From assembly GCA_954871525.1 (NCBI GenBank), contig OX940868.1, forward strand, positions 13,642,556-13,706,555: 64,000 bases of DNA, written 5' to 3'. This document shows, in pieces, positions 1 to 13,260 of this stretch. The notes under the pieces were generated by a model, which saw nothing but the letters and a program-made list of their open reading frames with translations, did not search any database and was not told the origin of the DNA. A program made the translations under genes and the position numbers. Every line of letters starts with the position of its first letter. Within the stretch, counting starts at the first letter, position 1. Origin of the DNA: Parietaria judaica (Eukaryota > Streptophyta > Magnoliopsida > Rosales > Urticaceae).

Positions 1-1422
1 AAAGGAAATTCGTGGTAGAGGGCGTCGACGATAAGTTGAGACATGAAAGTCGAGTGCATTATTTATGTAGGAACATAATCCCAACCGGAATGATAGAGAG
101 ATTCTGATCCTTATAACAAGTACCAACAAATAAAAGTAGTTTTGAAAACAGAGGTAGGCTGCAAGAAAGCTGCAAACAACAGGTATTCGATTTAAAACCG
201 GCGTACTTAGTTGCCATTTTATCAAATAACACATATAAATCACAGCTAACCCGTAAGTTGCATATAAAAACCGTAAAAGTTGCATAAAATCTCATGAAAA
301 CTGCATTAAGACCCTTAAAACCACATAAAACTTATCAAACCTAAGACTATAATTTTTTATTTATTTATTAAATACATTTACAAAAATAATATCTTTAAAT
401 ATTATTATTTTACGTAAATTTTACCGATATAGTCATTTGTTTGTGGTTCACTCATCGATATCGGTTTTTAAGATTTTATAAATACATCATCGATATAATT
501 ACGTACCAACTGATATACTCGTAAATTAAATTAGATGTGGGGTAGTTATGGACTTCTAAACACCCGATGTAAAGGTCTAAAGTTATTTTCAATTAAGACA
601 TTTTAGAGGTTTTAGGATATTTAGTGAATATATTATCTTCCCAAGTACTCAAACTATGGATTAGTTTTGAAAGAATGTTCAAAAAGAAGAAAACACTAAA
701 AAGGAAAAAAGCAAGATAATATGAGAAGACTGAAGTGTTTGGAGGGATTAGGAGAGTGAGATGTGGTGTGCAGAGAGGCCAGGTGGGCTACATTTATGTG
801 AGCCACACAGTTGAGGCCACAAACCTCCAAACCAAACAGTCAAGGCAGACAAGAACCAACCTGTTTCTCCAAAATCAAAAATAAAACTCACTCAATAAAT
901 TCATGTTTAATCATGATGAATGAAACATTTAATTTATCAATTCAATTAAATCCTTTTATGTAGCACATAGATTTGGATTTTTCCTGCAATGATTATTGGC
1001 TGCCCTCTTCTGATAAAGTGCTCATCACCATTATTGAAAGTTTTATTCAATTATGTTCCCTTTATTCATTTTCTTGTAAAGTGAATGACATTTTAAATAA
1101 ATAAAAAACTTGTTGAGTTTTTTTTTTTTTTCTCCTTCAGAATCAGAATTCATGTCACTTCAGAATCAGAATCAGAGCTTTTGCTGATGAGATTATGCTT
1201 TTTCTCTGTTGGACATTGTTTGGCTCCTCATGCAAAGGTGACTTTCTCAACTACGTCTCTGTTCCACTATCTCCATTTTTCAATGGGATAATTATTAGGA
1301 TTGTTCGCTGACATAAGTTATAATTTTTTTTAAAAAAATAAAGATAAGTTCTAATAATTTTAATCATATAAGTATTAATATTTTGATATTCTATACGAAA
1401 TATGTTTTTTTTTCTTGTTTTA
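1..1422. other. intergenic, no gene seen
   Basis: AT-rich non-coding sequence with scattered poly-T tracts (for example near 1120). No ORF here has coding character, and I recognise no repeat family. It ends at the target duplication of the first Mutator-type element. Confidence 0.5.
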
Positions 1423-2270
1423 TATATAATAGGGTAATTAGCGGCATAAGTGGCCAAAGTTTTCGAATTTCCTTAGGCATGATGCCAATGCTTAAAAACG
1501 ACGGCAAAAATCCTCAATGTGCACTAATCACTCTAATCACAAAATTCCATCCAACTAATTGGATGGATGTTAGTCAACTGATGATGTGGCAATGTTGACC
1601 GCCACGCGGACAACCACATGGCATGCCACGTCATTTTTAATTTTTTTATTTGTTTCCACATCCTTTTTTTTTTTGCAATTCTTTTACCTGGCCCACTTTT
1701 TTTCTCGCTTTCTCTCACGTTGCCACTGTCCATTCTCTATTTCCCACAGTATGACATGTGTCATCCAAATAACTAGCATTTTTTTTTTTTTTTGCATTTA
1801 TAAGGTTGAAACCCAAAGCCCAAAGAAACAAAACACTAAACCACCGAAGTTATTTGGTGACAAATTGTAATGATATAACAATTTAAATAGCAAACATATT
1901 AAGAGATTATCAAGATAAGTATAATTAACTAAACCAATAGAAAATAATCTTGTATAATTAGCATAACAAGTAATCCACATTATCTAAAGTTTGGTTTATA
2001 TAGTTGGACTTTATCAAGATAAGTATAAAATTTCTGAACAGTCAAAAGGGTTTACGTTAGTCGAGTCACATTTTTCATTTTTTTAAATTTCTATAGATTT
2101 ATGATCATCATGTTTATTAACTAATCATAATAAGCTAGTTACAGTAGCTATGCTAAACTCATTTTATTTATTTAATTAGTCGTGATATTGTTAATATAAT
2201 AAATAGATAAATTTATTTCATATTTATTTTACTTTATTAAATTATAAGATGTAAGTATTTAAAACTCTTA

Positions 2271-2446
2271 AGTAGGATAATATTTACAATTTTAGTAGTA
2301 TTTTCAGCAACGATCCGAAAATAAACTTATAAGTAGGATAATATTTACAGCTATAGTAGTATTTTCAACAACTACCCGAAAATAAACTTATAAGTAGGAT
2401 AATATTTACAACTTTAGTAGTATTTTCAACCACTACCCAAAAAATG
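2271..2446. repeat. 61-bp tandem repeat, about three copies
   Basis: Copies start near 2271, 2332 and 2393, each beginning AGTAGGATAATATTTACA and diverging slightly. They occupy the loop between the arms of the foldback element at 1432-3002. Confidence 0.85.
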
Positions 2447-2641
2447 ACGGATAATAATCGAAACGATATCTCACATATTAATGGATATGTTTGCTATTTA
2501 AATTGTTATATCCATTACATTTTGACACCAAATACCTTTGATGTAGTAATTTAGTGCTTTGTTTATTTGGGTTTGGTCATGGTTCCAAATTACAAATACA
2601 AAATATTTTGATTACTTATTTGGATGACACGTGGGACAGCT

Positions 2642-2644
<3 letters not shown>

Positions 2645-2695
<51 letters not shown>
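2645..2695. repeat. (GA)n microsatellite
   Basis: About 25 GA dinucleotides in a row. The tract lies in the right arm of the foldback element and is absent from the matching part of the left arm, so it expanded after the arms formed. Confidence 0.95.
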
Positions 2696-2698
<3 letters not shown>

Positions 2699-3151
2699 GT
2701 ACACGTGGCAACGTGGGAGAAGGCGAGAAAATAAGTAGTCCCCGTAAAAAAATTAAAAATTAAATAAAATAAAAAAGACGTGGCATTATAAAAAAAAAGA
2801 CGACATGGCGTGCCACGTATATGTCCGCGTGTCAGTCAACACTGCCACATCATCATTTGACTAACAATCATCCAATTAGTTGGATGGAATTTTGTGATTA
2901 GAGTGATTAGTGCACATTGGGGACTTTTGCCGTCGTTTTTGGGCATTGGCATCATGCCTAAGGAAATTAAAAAACATTGGCCACTTATGCCGCTAATTAC
3001 CCTATATAATATTAAAATTTTAACACTTTATCCAATTAAAAAATAGAATATATTGTTATTTTTTAAAACAAATTTATATATATGCTTGAATATCCTTACT
3101 TACTAAAAGGATATTTATGATTATATCAATTTAAAAAAAAAAAATTACTCC

Positions 3152-3340
3152 AAATAGCCAAATAGAAACGTTTGATTAGCAAAATAGCCAATCTTTATTT
3201 AATCTTTCTGAAATAGCCAAATAGAAACGTTTGATTAGCAAAATAGCCAATCTTTATTTAATCTTTCTGAAATAACCAAATAGAAACGTTTGATTAGCAA
3301 AATAGCCAACCTTTATTTAATCTTTCTGAAATAGCCAATA
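3152..3340. repeat. 59-bp tandem repeat, three copies
   Basis: Copies start at about 3152, 3211 and 3270, each running AAATAGCCAAATAGAAACG to CTTTCTG; a partial fourth starts at 3329. It sits at the left edge of the possible element at 3148-6074. Confidence 0.9.
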
Positions 3341-3696
3341 TGTAGGAGGTGGCATTTTAATATCAGTTTTTATTCCTATTATACCATTTTTATTATGTTT
3401 CTTCAGAAAATTCCAGTGAATTAACCGTTAATATACCTAAAATTATAGGAAATATCCTTAATTTTAACCACGTATAAATTTTGTAACTGATTTGTTATTA
3501 ATATTTATTTTTTAATATAAAACGTAATATTGATAATTTTTTGTAATATTAAACATGATTAAGTGAATTAACGGTTAATATACCAAAAATATACGTTAAC
3601 ATACCAAAAATATGCGCTTATTAACAATTTATATGCTAAAACTATGCGTTTAAATCAATATTTCCCGAAACATCTCCATTTTAGTTTTTAAAATTA

Positions 3697-4165
3697 GGGT
3701 TAATGATGGCAAAAATACTCAAAGTTTGGTCAAAGAACCCCTCGGGTACCCAAAGTTTAAAAATGGTGGTAAAAATACCCAAAGTCATATTTGGGGAGTT
3801 GACCACTCCAATCTCGTAACACCGTTAATTTACATGTTAACTCTCACCACGCGGACATACGTGGGTTGCCGACAGAACAATTTTTTCCCCGTTGACAAGC
3901 CCACATCAGCCTCGTTTACGAGAAAACAGCGAATTAAACCCCTAAGTAATACTATTTAATGCAACTAATTGAACCTCTAATGATTACACTTAACAAAACA
4001 GATTTTTCCACGTGGCCAGAGTTATTGGGTAAGTTAATGGCGTTACAAGAATGAAGTGGTCAACTCCCCAAATGTGACTTTGGGTATTTTTGCCACCACT
4101 TTTAAACTTTGGGTACCCGAGGGGTTCTTTGACCAAACTTTGGGTATTTTTGCCGTCATTAACCC
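3697..4165. mobile_element. 469-bp Mutator-type MITE
   Basis: Terminal inverted repeats begin GGGTTAATGATGGCAAAAATA on the left and match the right end inverted for about 140 bp. The perfect 9-bp duplication TTAAAATTA flanks it (3688-3696 and 4166-4174). It has no coding capacity. The terminal GGGT(T)AAT is shared with the elements at 1432 and 17998, although the interiors differ. Confidence 0.88.
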
Positions 4166-4519
4166 TTAAAATTAAATAGGAAATATTCTTAATTTTAGTC
4201 ACGTATAAAATTTGTAATTACTTTATATATTTCCTAAATTTTAGCCACGTATAAAATTTGTAACTACTTTATATTAATATTGATATTTTTTAAAAATATT
4301 AAACGTGATAATGCCTATTAACATGGAAAATATTTTGTAAATAAATTCAAAGTCTTAAGAATTTGATAATGAAATTCTAGCTGTATTATAATAAATTAAA
4401 TTTGATTAATATATTAACTCTCTAATTTGATTTGGTCAATAAAAAAATTTGTTATTCAATAAAAGAACATCATTAAATCCAGTTGTTTTTCTTGTTCATA
4501 ATTTTGAACGTGTTTATAC

Positions 4520-4790
4520 GTTTGAATGTGTTTTTGGCTGAACGTTTGAATGTGTTTTTGGCTGAACGTTTGAACCATTTTTGCCATAGAAAGTTTTCTC
4601 ATATTATTAAGCATAGAAATTTGGACGTTTTCCCGTGTTGATAAACATTTGTATTGAGTTCTCCAATGGCGACTCATGAATCATCATCAACAGCTTCTCA
4701 GATTGTTTCCCGCTTGTGCTGCCTCATTTGGATCGTTACCCGTTTGCACTTACTCTATGGGATCGTTACCCGTTTGCACTGCATTTTGCT
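4520..4790. repeat. short local duplications
   Basis: A 26-bp unit containing GTTTGAATGTGTTTTTGGC is repeated near 4520-4575, and a unit containing GGATCGTTACCCGTTTGCAC is repeated near 4730-4785. They lie in non-coding AT-rich sequence; I see no function. Confidence 0.6.
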
Positions 4791-5219
4791 TCTTGCCACT
4801 TGATCTCGTTATATTCATTGTTAATTTTAGTTCACACACCTATAAGTGAACCGATCGTATTACACATTTGTTAATTTTTGTTTTTTCTAAATCAATATCG
4901 AACAAAAAAAGAATTGAAATACAAAATTAACACAATTCAAACAGATTAACACAATTCATACAAATTTATAGAGATTCATACATATTAACACGATTCATAC
5001 AAATTTATAGAGATTTATTATCCGGGTTTTATTACTTTCAATGAAAATTGTTAATACAAAAATAATCAAATGATATGAACAAATCAGAATTAACATTGTT
5101 CATTCGATTGTTTTTAATTTCAATGAACACAATTAATTCTATTATAATCCGAGTTAATACAAACATTATTAATCATTCTTAACAAATAATCTGATTCGAA
5201 ATAAACCTAAAGACGAAGA

Positions 5220-5590
5220 ATCTGATTCGAAATAAACCTAAATTACCAACGGTTAATATACCAAGAATCGAAATAAGTTAATAAACAAAGATTCGAAATA
5301 AACCAAGTACCAATGGTTAATATAACATGATTCAAAATAAACCTACGTACCAACGGTTAATATACCAAGAATCGAAATAAGTTAATAAACGCAGATTCAA
5401 AATAAACCTAAGTACCAACGGTTAATATTACATGATTCAAAATAAACCTATGTACCAACGGTTAATATACCAGGAATTGAAATAAGTTAATAAACGCAGA
5501 TTCGAAATAAACCTAAGTACCAACGGTTAATAAAACTGATTCAAAATAAACCTACGCACCAACGTTTAATATAAATCATATATAAACCAA
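5220..5590. repeat. about 105-bp tandem repeat array
   Basis: The phrase ACCAACGGTTAATATACCA recurs at about 105-bp spacing, alternating with AAACCTAAGTACC and GAAATAAGTTAATAAACG blocks. There are three main units plus fragments. Non-coding. Confidence 0.75.
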
Positions 5591-6214
5591 AAACCAGGAT
5601 TTGTTCGAAATAAATATTACCCTTTACGGACTATGTTCTTCGCTGTGAATGGAAAAGATCGATGGTTGAAGCCAATGGTTGAAATAAATCGGCTACGAAG
5701 TCAATGGTTGAAGTTGGGAAAAAATCACCAAGAATGGAAGGTGGAATCGGCGTGATGAGCGAATGGCTAGGTGTTTCTCGGTGGTATGCTTAAGAAGAGG
5801 GTTGTATTCCTAATTTCAGGGATTTTCAAATTCAAATATGATTTTCATATTTAATTTTAATATTAAAAAGAAAATTCGAATTCGAAATTAGTGGGCAGAA
5901 TATCGTTAATTATAATAAGATATTAAAATCAGAATATATAAATATGATATTTAAGGGTATGCAAGTCATTTTGTCTTTATTAACATGGTTAATTGGCTAT
6001 GGATAAATATAAACAAAAAATTGGCTATTTAGCAAATATCAACTTTCTATTTGGCTATTACGCTATAATACCCTTAAAAAGAACCCTAAATATTAATGAA
6101 AGTAGTGGAAAACACTTAAGAACAAGGGCTTATTAGCAAAAGCCTCAATAAAATTCAAACTATTTAAAAAAGTACTCAAAGTTTCAATAATCCAAATTAT
6201 ACTCATTTTATACT

Positions 6215-6648
6215 TTGTTTTCCCTAATTACCCTCAAATCACTTTTCTCCCTCTTCTCCCTCTTCTCCCTCGAGCTCTGCTCTAGCTTTCGTTTTTCTCC
6301 TCTGCGTTTTCTGTCCAAATCGCGAGCTCCTTCTCTGCATTCTCTCCAAATCGCGAGCTCCTTCTCCCTCGAGCTCTCCTCTCGTGCCCTAACTCTGCCT
6401 TCTATCTCGAGCTCTCCTCTGCGTTTTCTCCTCGAGCTCTAACTCTGCAAATCGCGACCTCCTTTACTAGCAACGATTCGAGCCCTAACCCACGAGCTCT
6501 CCTCTCCTCTGCAAATCGAGATTCTTCTCACTCTGCAATCTCGGGATTCTCTCCTCTCTGCGATTCCGAGCTGCTCTCATCTTCTCTGATCGTCCTTGAA
6601 TCTCCAATCGACGCTCCGACATTCCCGTCTCCGTTGAATCTCAGAGGT
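6215..6648 (+). promoter_or_regulatory. left subterminal region and likely 5' leader of the DUF1985 gene
   Basis: Pyrimidine-rich sequence with repeated CTCGAGCTCT units. A plausible splice donor follows TCTCAGAG at about 6648, so the stretch may be the first, non-coding exon of the + strand gene. The open frame here is a product of the CT-rich composition and is not called as a gene. Confidence 0.4.
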
Positions 6649-7075
6649 AATGAACATCTTTCATTGTTGTTTTTGAATTTTTGGTAAGCAGCTTTGTTTG
6701 CAATTTAAGAAAATAAAATAAAAATTAACAAGCTAATATCGAATGTCAAATATGATTGTTATACTGTAGCTTTTTTGTTTTGTTTTGTTTGAATATACCG
6801 CCACTTTGACCTAGCTTACTGGTACTTTTACCGCAATGTCCGTATAGACAATTACTGAATATAAGTGTTGATCAGAATTGGCCTGAAAACGTCATTGAGG
6901 ACAGTTTGGGAAGTGAGAGCAGCCTTCAGAAGTTCAAGACCCTGCAAAACCAAATTAGTTCATTGATTGGATTGGATTGGCTTTCTTAAAATAGTTTCCA
7001 GATTAAGGATTTTTGTTTGCAAATTGTGCCCTAACCTAAGACTTGATCAATTTGTGTGCAAAATACAGTGTAAGG

Positions 7076-10000
7076 ATGCAAGAAACCAGGGCAACAAGTG
7101 CGGATCAGTCGCAGGGAGCGGCCACAGATTCAGGCAAAATTGTCAAGCACAAGCGCAAATCGGCAGGTAATTATATCCCTTTATAATTTGTTTCTTATTT
7201 GGTAAACTGTTCACATTAATCAATGTATGTTTTTCCATATAATTCGGTTCATTATCTTACTTATTATGTTTCATTTAATTTCTTTTAGGTAGGAAATCAA
7301 CAACATGTGGCGATTCCGAGAAGGCTTCCTCCTCTAAACCGATGTCTAAATCCAAAAACGCATCAAACGAGAAAGCTGAAATAAAGGTAAATCCAATTAC
7401 ATTGTAACTCAGATATAATTATAAATGTTATTACAGTTATGTAACTAGAATTATATAAATGTAACTTACTGTTACATGATTGTAACTACAATTGCCTTTA
7501 CGTATTCTAGTTACATAACTGTAACTACAATAACAGTACACTAACAATATATTTACAGTTACAATTATGTAAATGAAGTTACAAACATGTAACGGTTACA
7601 TGATTGTAACTGTATACAGTATAGTTACAGTTACAATCATGTAATTGTTACAGTTACATGATTGTAACTGTAGTTACTGGATAGTTACTGTATAGTTACT
7701 TCAGTTACATACTGTTAGTGTTTCATATGTTACTGTATAGTTACATGATTGTAACTTTAATTATAGTTATATGATTGTAAATTACAATGTAATTGTACTT
7801 ACCACTATCTTATTGCAGTTTCTTGTAGATTTGACAAGGAGAGGACACGGAATTAGAATCAATACGTATCAACGATTCAATACTATCAAATACATCGAGC
7901 AGTTGTTGGCTCCGCGGCCAGCTTGTTTAGATAAGTTTAAGAATGGACTTTTTGGTTACCTTGTCAACTTCACGCAACAAACATCTCCATCTCATTTGCT
8001 ACACAACCTCGTGTTTCATATGGTGGGGGGTAAAGATGAGTCACTGACTTTCATGTTCAATGACCAAGTCGTTGAGTTTGGCATTAAAGAGTTTCAGGCA
8101 ACGACCTTCTTGAACTGTTCAGCCTTTCCATCCAAAGTCACCACAAGGAAAGGAGAAATAAGGGAGAAGTGGTTTGGTAGTTCATCAAGAATTACGTGTA
8201 GTGATTTTGAGGATCTTTTTTCTGCTTCCGATGATATCGATGATGACGAGCTGTTGAAAATGGTGAACATTTACTTCTTCGAGGCATTCATCGACAGCAA
8301 GCCAAAGGATAAACCAATCGAGAACGCCCACATCGACTTAGCCAATTCTTCTACTGCTTTCCAGTCCTATCCGTGGGAAGAATTTTCTACGTAACCACTA
8401 AGGAGTTCATGTTAAAGGCTGCCGCAAGTTTAAATACCGACAGTCCCATAACTGGCTATCACCTTCATGGTATGCCAACTGCAATTTTAGTGTACTTAGC
8501 CCAGGCTATACCATTGTGGTCCAAAGTCAAAATTGCTACGAAGCTGAATTCTACTATCGGTCCACCAATTTTGAATTGGAGTTTGCTTGGTGGTAAAGTA
8601 TGCTCTAGAAAGGTTGCTTCCATTTTTGATGACATTGAGGTATTTTCGAATTGCTTTACTTCATTTACAATTTAATTTAGTTATAATAACAATGGCACTG
8701 TTTTTGGAATCTTAATAATGTTATTATTGTTTTTCTAATATTACAGCTACGTGTTCTGTTGGAATATTGTTCTGAGAGACAACTTCCTCAAAAATCTAGT
8801 TCTTCACCACAAGCTCCTCAACAAGGCTCATCTTTAATGATCGATCAGCTACGCAAAGAAGTAGCAGAGCTTAAAGAAGATAACAAAGAGATGAAGGCTG
8901 AATAAGTTAGCTTGAAGAACGAAGTTGTTTTCTTGAAAAACCAAGTGGAGATGCTAATGTCTCACATTGGTTTGAACAATAACGATCAACTTCACTCTCA
9001 TCATGCACCGGATTTAGGAGAGGTATTGATTGTAATGTAATTTACAACTTCTTTATGTAATTGTAATTTAGCATCAGTTAAGTAATTATAACCCCAGTTA
9101 CAATACTGTAACTCAAGTTACATTACTTTAACTCAAGTTACAATACCGTAACTCCGGTCCAGTTACATTACTGTAACTCCGATTAAACTTATTGTAAATA
9201 TGTTTATGTAACTACCACCATTTGTATTTTGTAGGCCGAGGGAGAAAAGGTTACTGAGCATGTAGCCAAGCAGCCAAAGAAGAAACCAATTAAGAGATCA
9301 AAAAGTGCTCGTACAAAGACTACGAGTGTTCCCTCTGAGCCTCTAACTACACCGGATTTGGGAGAGGTACTATTTGTAATCCATTTGTCACTATATTCGT
9401 TATATAGCTCCACTTATGTAAGTTAAACTTAATGCAACTATGGCTATGCACCAAGCCGGTAAGTTACTTAATTGTAAGTCCAAATACAAATAAAAAATTC
9501 AGTTATAGCTATTAAGTTATTACCATTTATATATGTAGGATGGTGAGATTCCTCCCTTACCGGAAAAGCAAAATATTGCCGAGAAGGCACCTCTTGAGGA
9601 CACCATAGAAGACGCAAAGAAAGTTACATCCGCGTATCTAGATGACGAGACACTCCTTCAAATGGATAGTGATTCCAAATTCCTTGAAGCTGTTATTACA
9701 AGGGCTACGAAGGTACTTGTCATCTTATATTGTAATCATATTTAGTTTAATCATATTTAGTTTAATATTTTGTTTGTAATTATATTTTTAGGTGGATAAA
9801 AATCTTGTTGACAAAGTCATTGAGCCTCCTAGTTTCAGCCTAGGCATTACCCAAATGCTTGAAAAGGTAACATTTGTGATCAATTTTAATTTCTGGTTGT
9901 AATTTTTGTTACACAAGTGTAACTTGAATTACGTATATTTAATTCCATTTACTTTATGTCAATTTAGTAACTTACATACCTCTATATTTGTAGGAAGAAG

Positions 10001-10077
10001 CTGAGAAGGTTGAAACAGCATCTTTGAAGACATTCCAAAGAAAAGTTACAAGGGGTTCAAAGAAAGTTAATGTGTGA
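7076..10077 (+). pseudogene. MULE-borne DUF1985-family gene, disrupted
   Basis: Inferred exons with GT/AG junctions: 7076-7166, 7289-7386, 7819-8639, 8747-9022, 9235-9366, 9539-9712, 9792-9866, 9994-10077. The third exon matches the plant DUF1985 pattern: an LVDLTRRG start, a CxxxFxxGLFGYLVNF-like core, VVEFGIKEFQATTFLNC, then a YPW block and a YHLHGMPTAILVYLAQAIP block. After it come a short coiled coil (LRKEVAELKEDNKEMK) and a lysine-rich acidic tail. Two breaks are visible. The frame shifts by one base in the G run of the YPW codons near 8376-8380 (the exon is one base short of a multiple of three), and a TAA at 8903-8905 interrupts the coiled coil. No Ulp1 protease domain is visible. Function is unknown. 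It is convergent with the transposase. Confidence 0.75.
7430..7800. repeat. TGTAAC/GTTACA repeats inside an intron
   Basis: The intron before the main DUF1985 exon is filled with TGTAAC and GTTACA words, many in inverted pairs. Smaller clusters lie in introns at 9050-9200 and around 9440-9500. They are the same module as the large array between the two MULE genes. Confidence 0.85.
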
Positions 10078-12542
10078 TTTAGTTTTAGTCATTATCATTT
10101 TCGAACATATGGTCTGTGACCAATTTTTCTCCTTTATTTTTTCTTCGTTTTAAACTCTTATGACTATTACCTTTACTTAACGGATTACATGTGTTTAATC
10201 AGAATTAATGTTACATAGTTAAAACATTAAAGTTATCTAATTGAAGAGAAATGTTTCTTGAATCTCTAGAATTACGAAATTGTAACTCGAACAGTTGTAA
10301 CTGTAACTTAAGTTACACATTTGTAACTGAAGTTACAATTATGTAAGTTCAATTACAAAAATGTAACTTTAGATACACTATTGGTTACATGTTTGTAACT
10401 GAAGTTTAAACTTTTGTAACTTTGACGTTACAATTATTGTAACGTTTTTTGTAACTTTTAAACATAAGTATAACTTCAGTTACAAACGTGTAACCAAAGT
10501 TACAAAAACGTAACTTTCAGTTACATAAATATAACTTATGTAACAACTAGAATTTAAATTGTGTAGTTACATAAGTTACACTTTTGTAACAAGAGTTACA
10601 AAAGTGTAACTTCAGTTACATAGAGGTTACATAAGTGTAACCATATATTACTAGAATTACGAAAGTGTAACTCCTGTTACAAAAGTGTAACACCGGTTAC
10701 ACTTATGTAACTTGAGTTACAAAAGTTACAACAGTGTAACACCAGTTACAAAGTGTAACACCGAAGTTACAAAAGTGTAACTTCAGTTACGATAATGTAA
10801 CTTTGGTTACGACAATGTAACTTCGGTTACAAAAATTTAATTCCAATTAAATTAGTGTAACTTCAGTTACGATAATGTCACTTTGGTTACGATAATGTAA
10901 CTTCGGTTACAAAAATTTAATTCCAATTAAATTAGTGTAACCACATTTACATTAGTGTAACTATAATGATTGTGGTCATATTATTACCTAATTGTGGTCA
11001 TACTATTACATAATTGTATGTCACTATTTTTTGACAATATTTCAATTTAAATTCTTTTTTGTAACTCAAATTATGTGAACTTATTGCTACATACCTTTAG
11101 ATGGAGACTGGATTAATATAATTATGTAACATAAGTGTAACCATATATTACTAGAATTACGAAAGTGTAACACCGGTTACACTTATGTAACTTGAGTTAC
11201 AAAAGTTACAACAGTGTAACACCGAAGTTATAAAAGTGTAACTTCAGTTACGATAATGTAACTTCGGTTACGAAAATTTAATTCCAATTAAATTAGTGTA
11301 ACTTTGGTTACGATAATGTAACTTCGGTTACAAAAATTTAATTCCAATTAAATTAGTGTAACCACATTTACATTAGTGTAACTATTATGATTTTGGTCAT
11401 AATATTACCTAATTGTGGTCATACTATTACATAATTGTATGTCACTATTTTTTGACAATATTTCAATTTAAATTCTTTTTTTTAACTCAAATTATGTGAA
11501 CTTATTGCTACGTACCTTTAGATGGAAACTGGATTAATATAATTATATAACATAAGTGTAATTATATATTACTAGAATTACGAAAGTGTAACTCCTGTTA
11601 CAAAAGTGTAACACCGGTTACAAAATTATTTTAATACTTCCAAATTAACTCCAAAAGCACTAAATTATGATTTGAACAAATATATTGAAATTGTAACTCC
11701 GGTTACAGAAGCGTAACTACAGTTACAACAGTGTAACTCCAGTTACAAAGTGTAACCGAAGTTACATAAGTGTAACTTCAGTTACGATAATGTAACTTTG
11801 GTTACGATAATGTAACTTCAGTTACAAAAATTTAATTCCAATTAAATTAGTGTAACTTCAGTTACAATAATGTAACTTTGGTTACGATAATGTAACTTCG
11901 GTTACAAAAATTTAATTCCAATTAAATTAGTGTAACCACATTTACATTAGTGTAACTATAATGATTGTGGTCATAGTATTACCTAATTGTGGTCATACTA
12001 TTACATAATTGTATGTCACTATTTTTGACAATATTTCAATTTAAATTCTTTTTTGTAACTCAAATTATGTGAACTTATTGCTACGTACCTTTAGATGGAA
12101 ACTGGATTAATATAATTATGTAACATAAGTGTAACCATATATTACTAGAATTACGAAAGTGTAACTCCTGTTACAAAAGTGTATTACCGGTTACAAAAAT
12201 TATTTTTAATACTTCCAAATTAACTCCAAAAGCACTAAATTATTATTTGAACAAATATATTGAAATTGTAACTCCGGTTACAAAGTGTAACCGAAGTTAC
12301 ATAAGTGTAACTTCAGTTACGATAATGTAACTTTGGTTACCATAATGTAACTTCGGTTACATAAAAATTTAATTCCAATTACAACAGAGTAACCACATTT
12401 ACATTAGTGAAACTCTAATTAGCATATATATCATAAATGTAAATATCCCATAAATGTAAAGTCAGTTACAATTATGTAACTTGTGTTATAGTGTAAAGAT
12501 ATAATCATTGTTATGGCCTTCGAAAATGTTACAACGATTAAA
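10078..12542. repeat. main TGTAAC...GTTACA palindrome array
   Basis: Dense from about 10260 to 12480. The core unit is a 16-bp near-perfect palindrome such as TGTAACTTCAGTTACA (7-bp arms, 2-bp loop), with variable centres, occurring roughly every 15-20 bp. A higher-order duplication is superimposed: the phrase CATAAGTGTAACCATATATT recurs near 10630, 11130, 11550 (variant) and 12124, marking units of about 420-570 bp that also share an AAAAATTTAATTCCAATTAA block. It is non-coding and lies between the 3' ends of the convergent MULE genes. Confidence 0.93.
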
Positions 12543-13074
12543 TCATTTCGGAAACTTAAGGCAAGAACGTTTGTTATGGCCTAATTTACCACATGCTCCA
12601 CAATGAAGTGACTTCTTGAATTCTTCACCGTTTGAAGGAATTCTTTTTTTTTTTCGGTTTTCCTTCTTGCCTCCTTACTTTGGGGGGTAAAGTGTCTGGA
12701 AAGAATGAGTCCTGAACACTTGAAGTGTTACATAAGTTCTCCAAAAAAGCTTCGTAACCACTTGGATATATACCTCCTGCATAATAATACATAAAGTGTT
12801 AAATAAATTCTATGAAGAATATTTTAATCTAAATGTGCATTACCTCCTGCATAAGTGGCTAAATAAGCCTTCCTAGTGTAAAATATTGACACATAGGCTT
12901 TAGGATCACACCCAATCCTCCAAAATGAAGCCATAGCATGAGCACACGGAAAAGCGTCTATTTGCCAAACATTACACATGCACGTCTCGCAGCTCAAGTT
13001 AACAATATACTGTGAGCCTTTATAAGTGACTTCATATTCGCTTTCATTTATAGAATCAACCTGCATATTAAAAT

Positions 13075-13260
13075 AATTACAAATATATTTTCACATTTAA
13101 AATGATTATACAGTCATTTGGCTAGGTGTAACTATAATTACATCACTGGAGATACTTCTAGCTATTAGCGTAACTGGAGTTACGTAACCGTAATTGAAGT
13201 TACGTAACCGTAACTGAAGTTACGCTAAAGTAACTGCAAGTATATATAATTAATGAATAA
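13075..13260. repeat. short TGTAAC/GTTACG cluster in a transposase intron
   Basis: Several GTAACTGAAGTTACG units lie in the intron between the catalytic and SWIM exons. They belong to the same family as the main array. Confidence 0.75.

Larger units (their letters stand above)
1432..3002. mobile_element. non-autonomous Mutator-type foldback element
   Basis: The two halves are inverted copies of each other. Terminal inverted repeats begin GGGTAATTAGCGGCATAAG and extend, with gaps, about 470 bp inward (1432-1900 against 2470-3002). A perfect 9-bp direct duplication, TATATAATA, flanks the element (1423-1431 and 3003-3011), as expected of Mutator-like transposons. No transposase is encoded, so it must be mobilised by another element's enzyme. 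The short centre holds a 61-bp tandem repeat, and a GA microsatellite has grown in the right arm. Confidence 0.88.
3148..6074. mobile_element. possible larger inverted-repeat element, decayed
   Basis: Sequence near 3148-3200 (CCAAATAGCCAAATAGAAACG, then a TTAGCAAAATAGCC motif) is inverted near 6020-6065 (GGCTATTTAGC and CTATTTGGCTATTACGC). The interval between holds tandem repeats and the younger element at 3697-4165, and no recognisable gene. Unlike its neighbours, I could not find a convincing target duplication, so the ends are approximate and the call is an inference from the inverted match. Confidence 0.4.

Noticed and set aside
3148..6074. Confident MULE call for the whole interval
   Set aside because: The inverted match is clear but I found no 9-bp duplication, so it is listed only as a possible element.
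6215..6442. 75-codon serine/leucine-rich frame
   Set aside because: Product of CT-rich simple sequence at the MULE left end.
10260..12480. CRISPR-like spacing of short repeats
   Set aside because: The units are palindromes of variable spacing without unique spacers, in a plant transposon. Not a CRISPR array.
10260..12480. Centromeric or other satellite
   Set aside because: The array sits strictly inside the MULE boundaries and is interrupted by genes; there is no long monomer tandem structure typical of centromere satellites.
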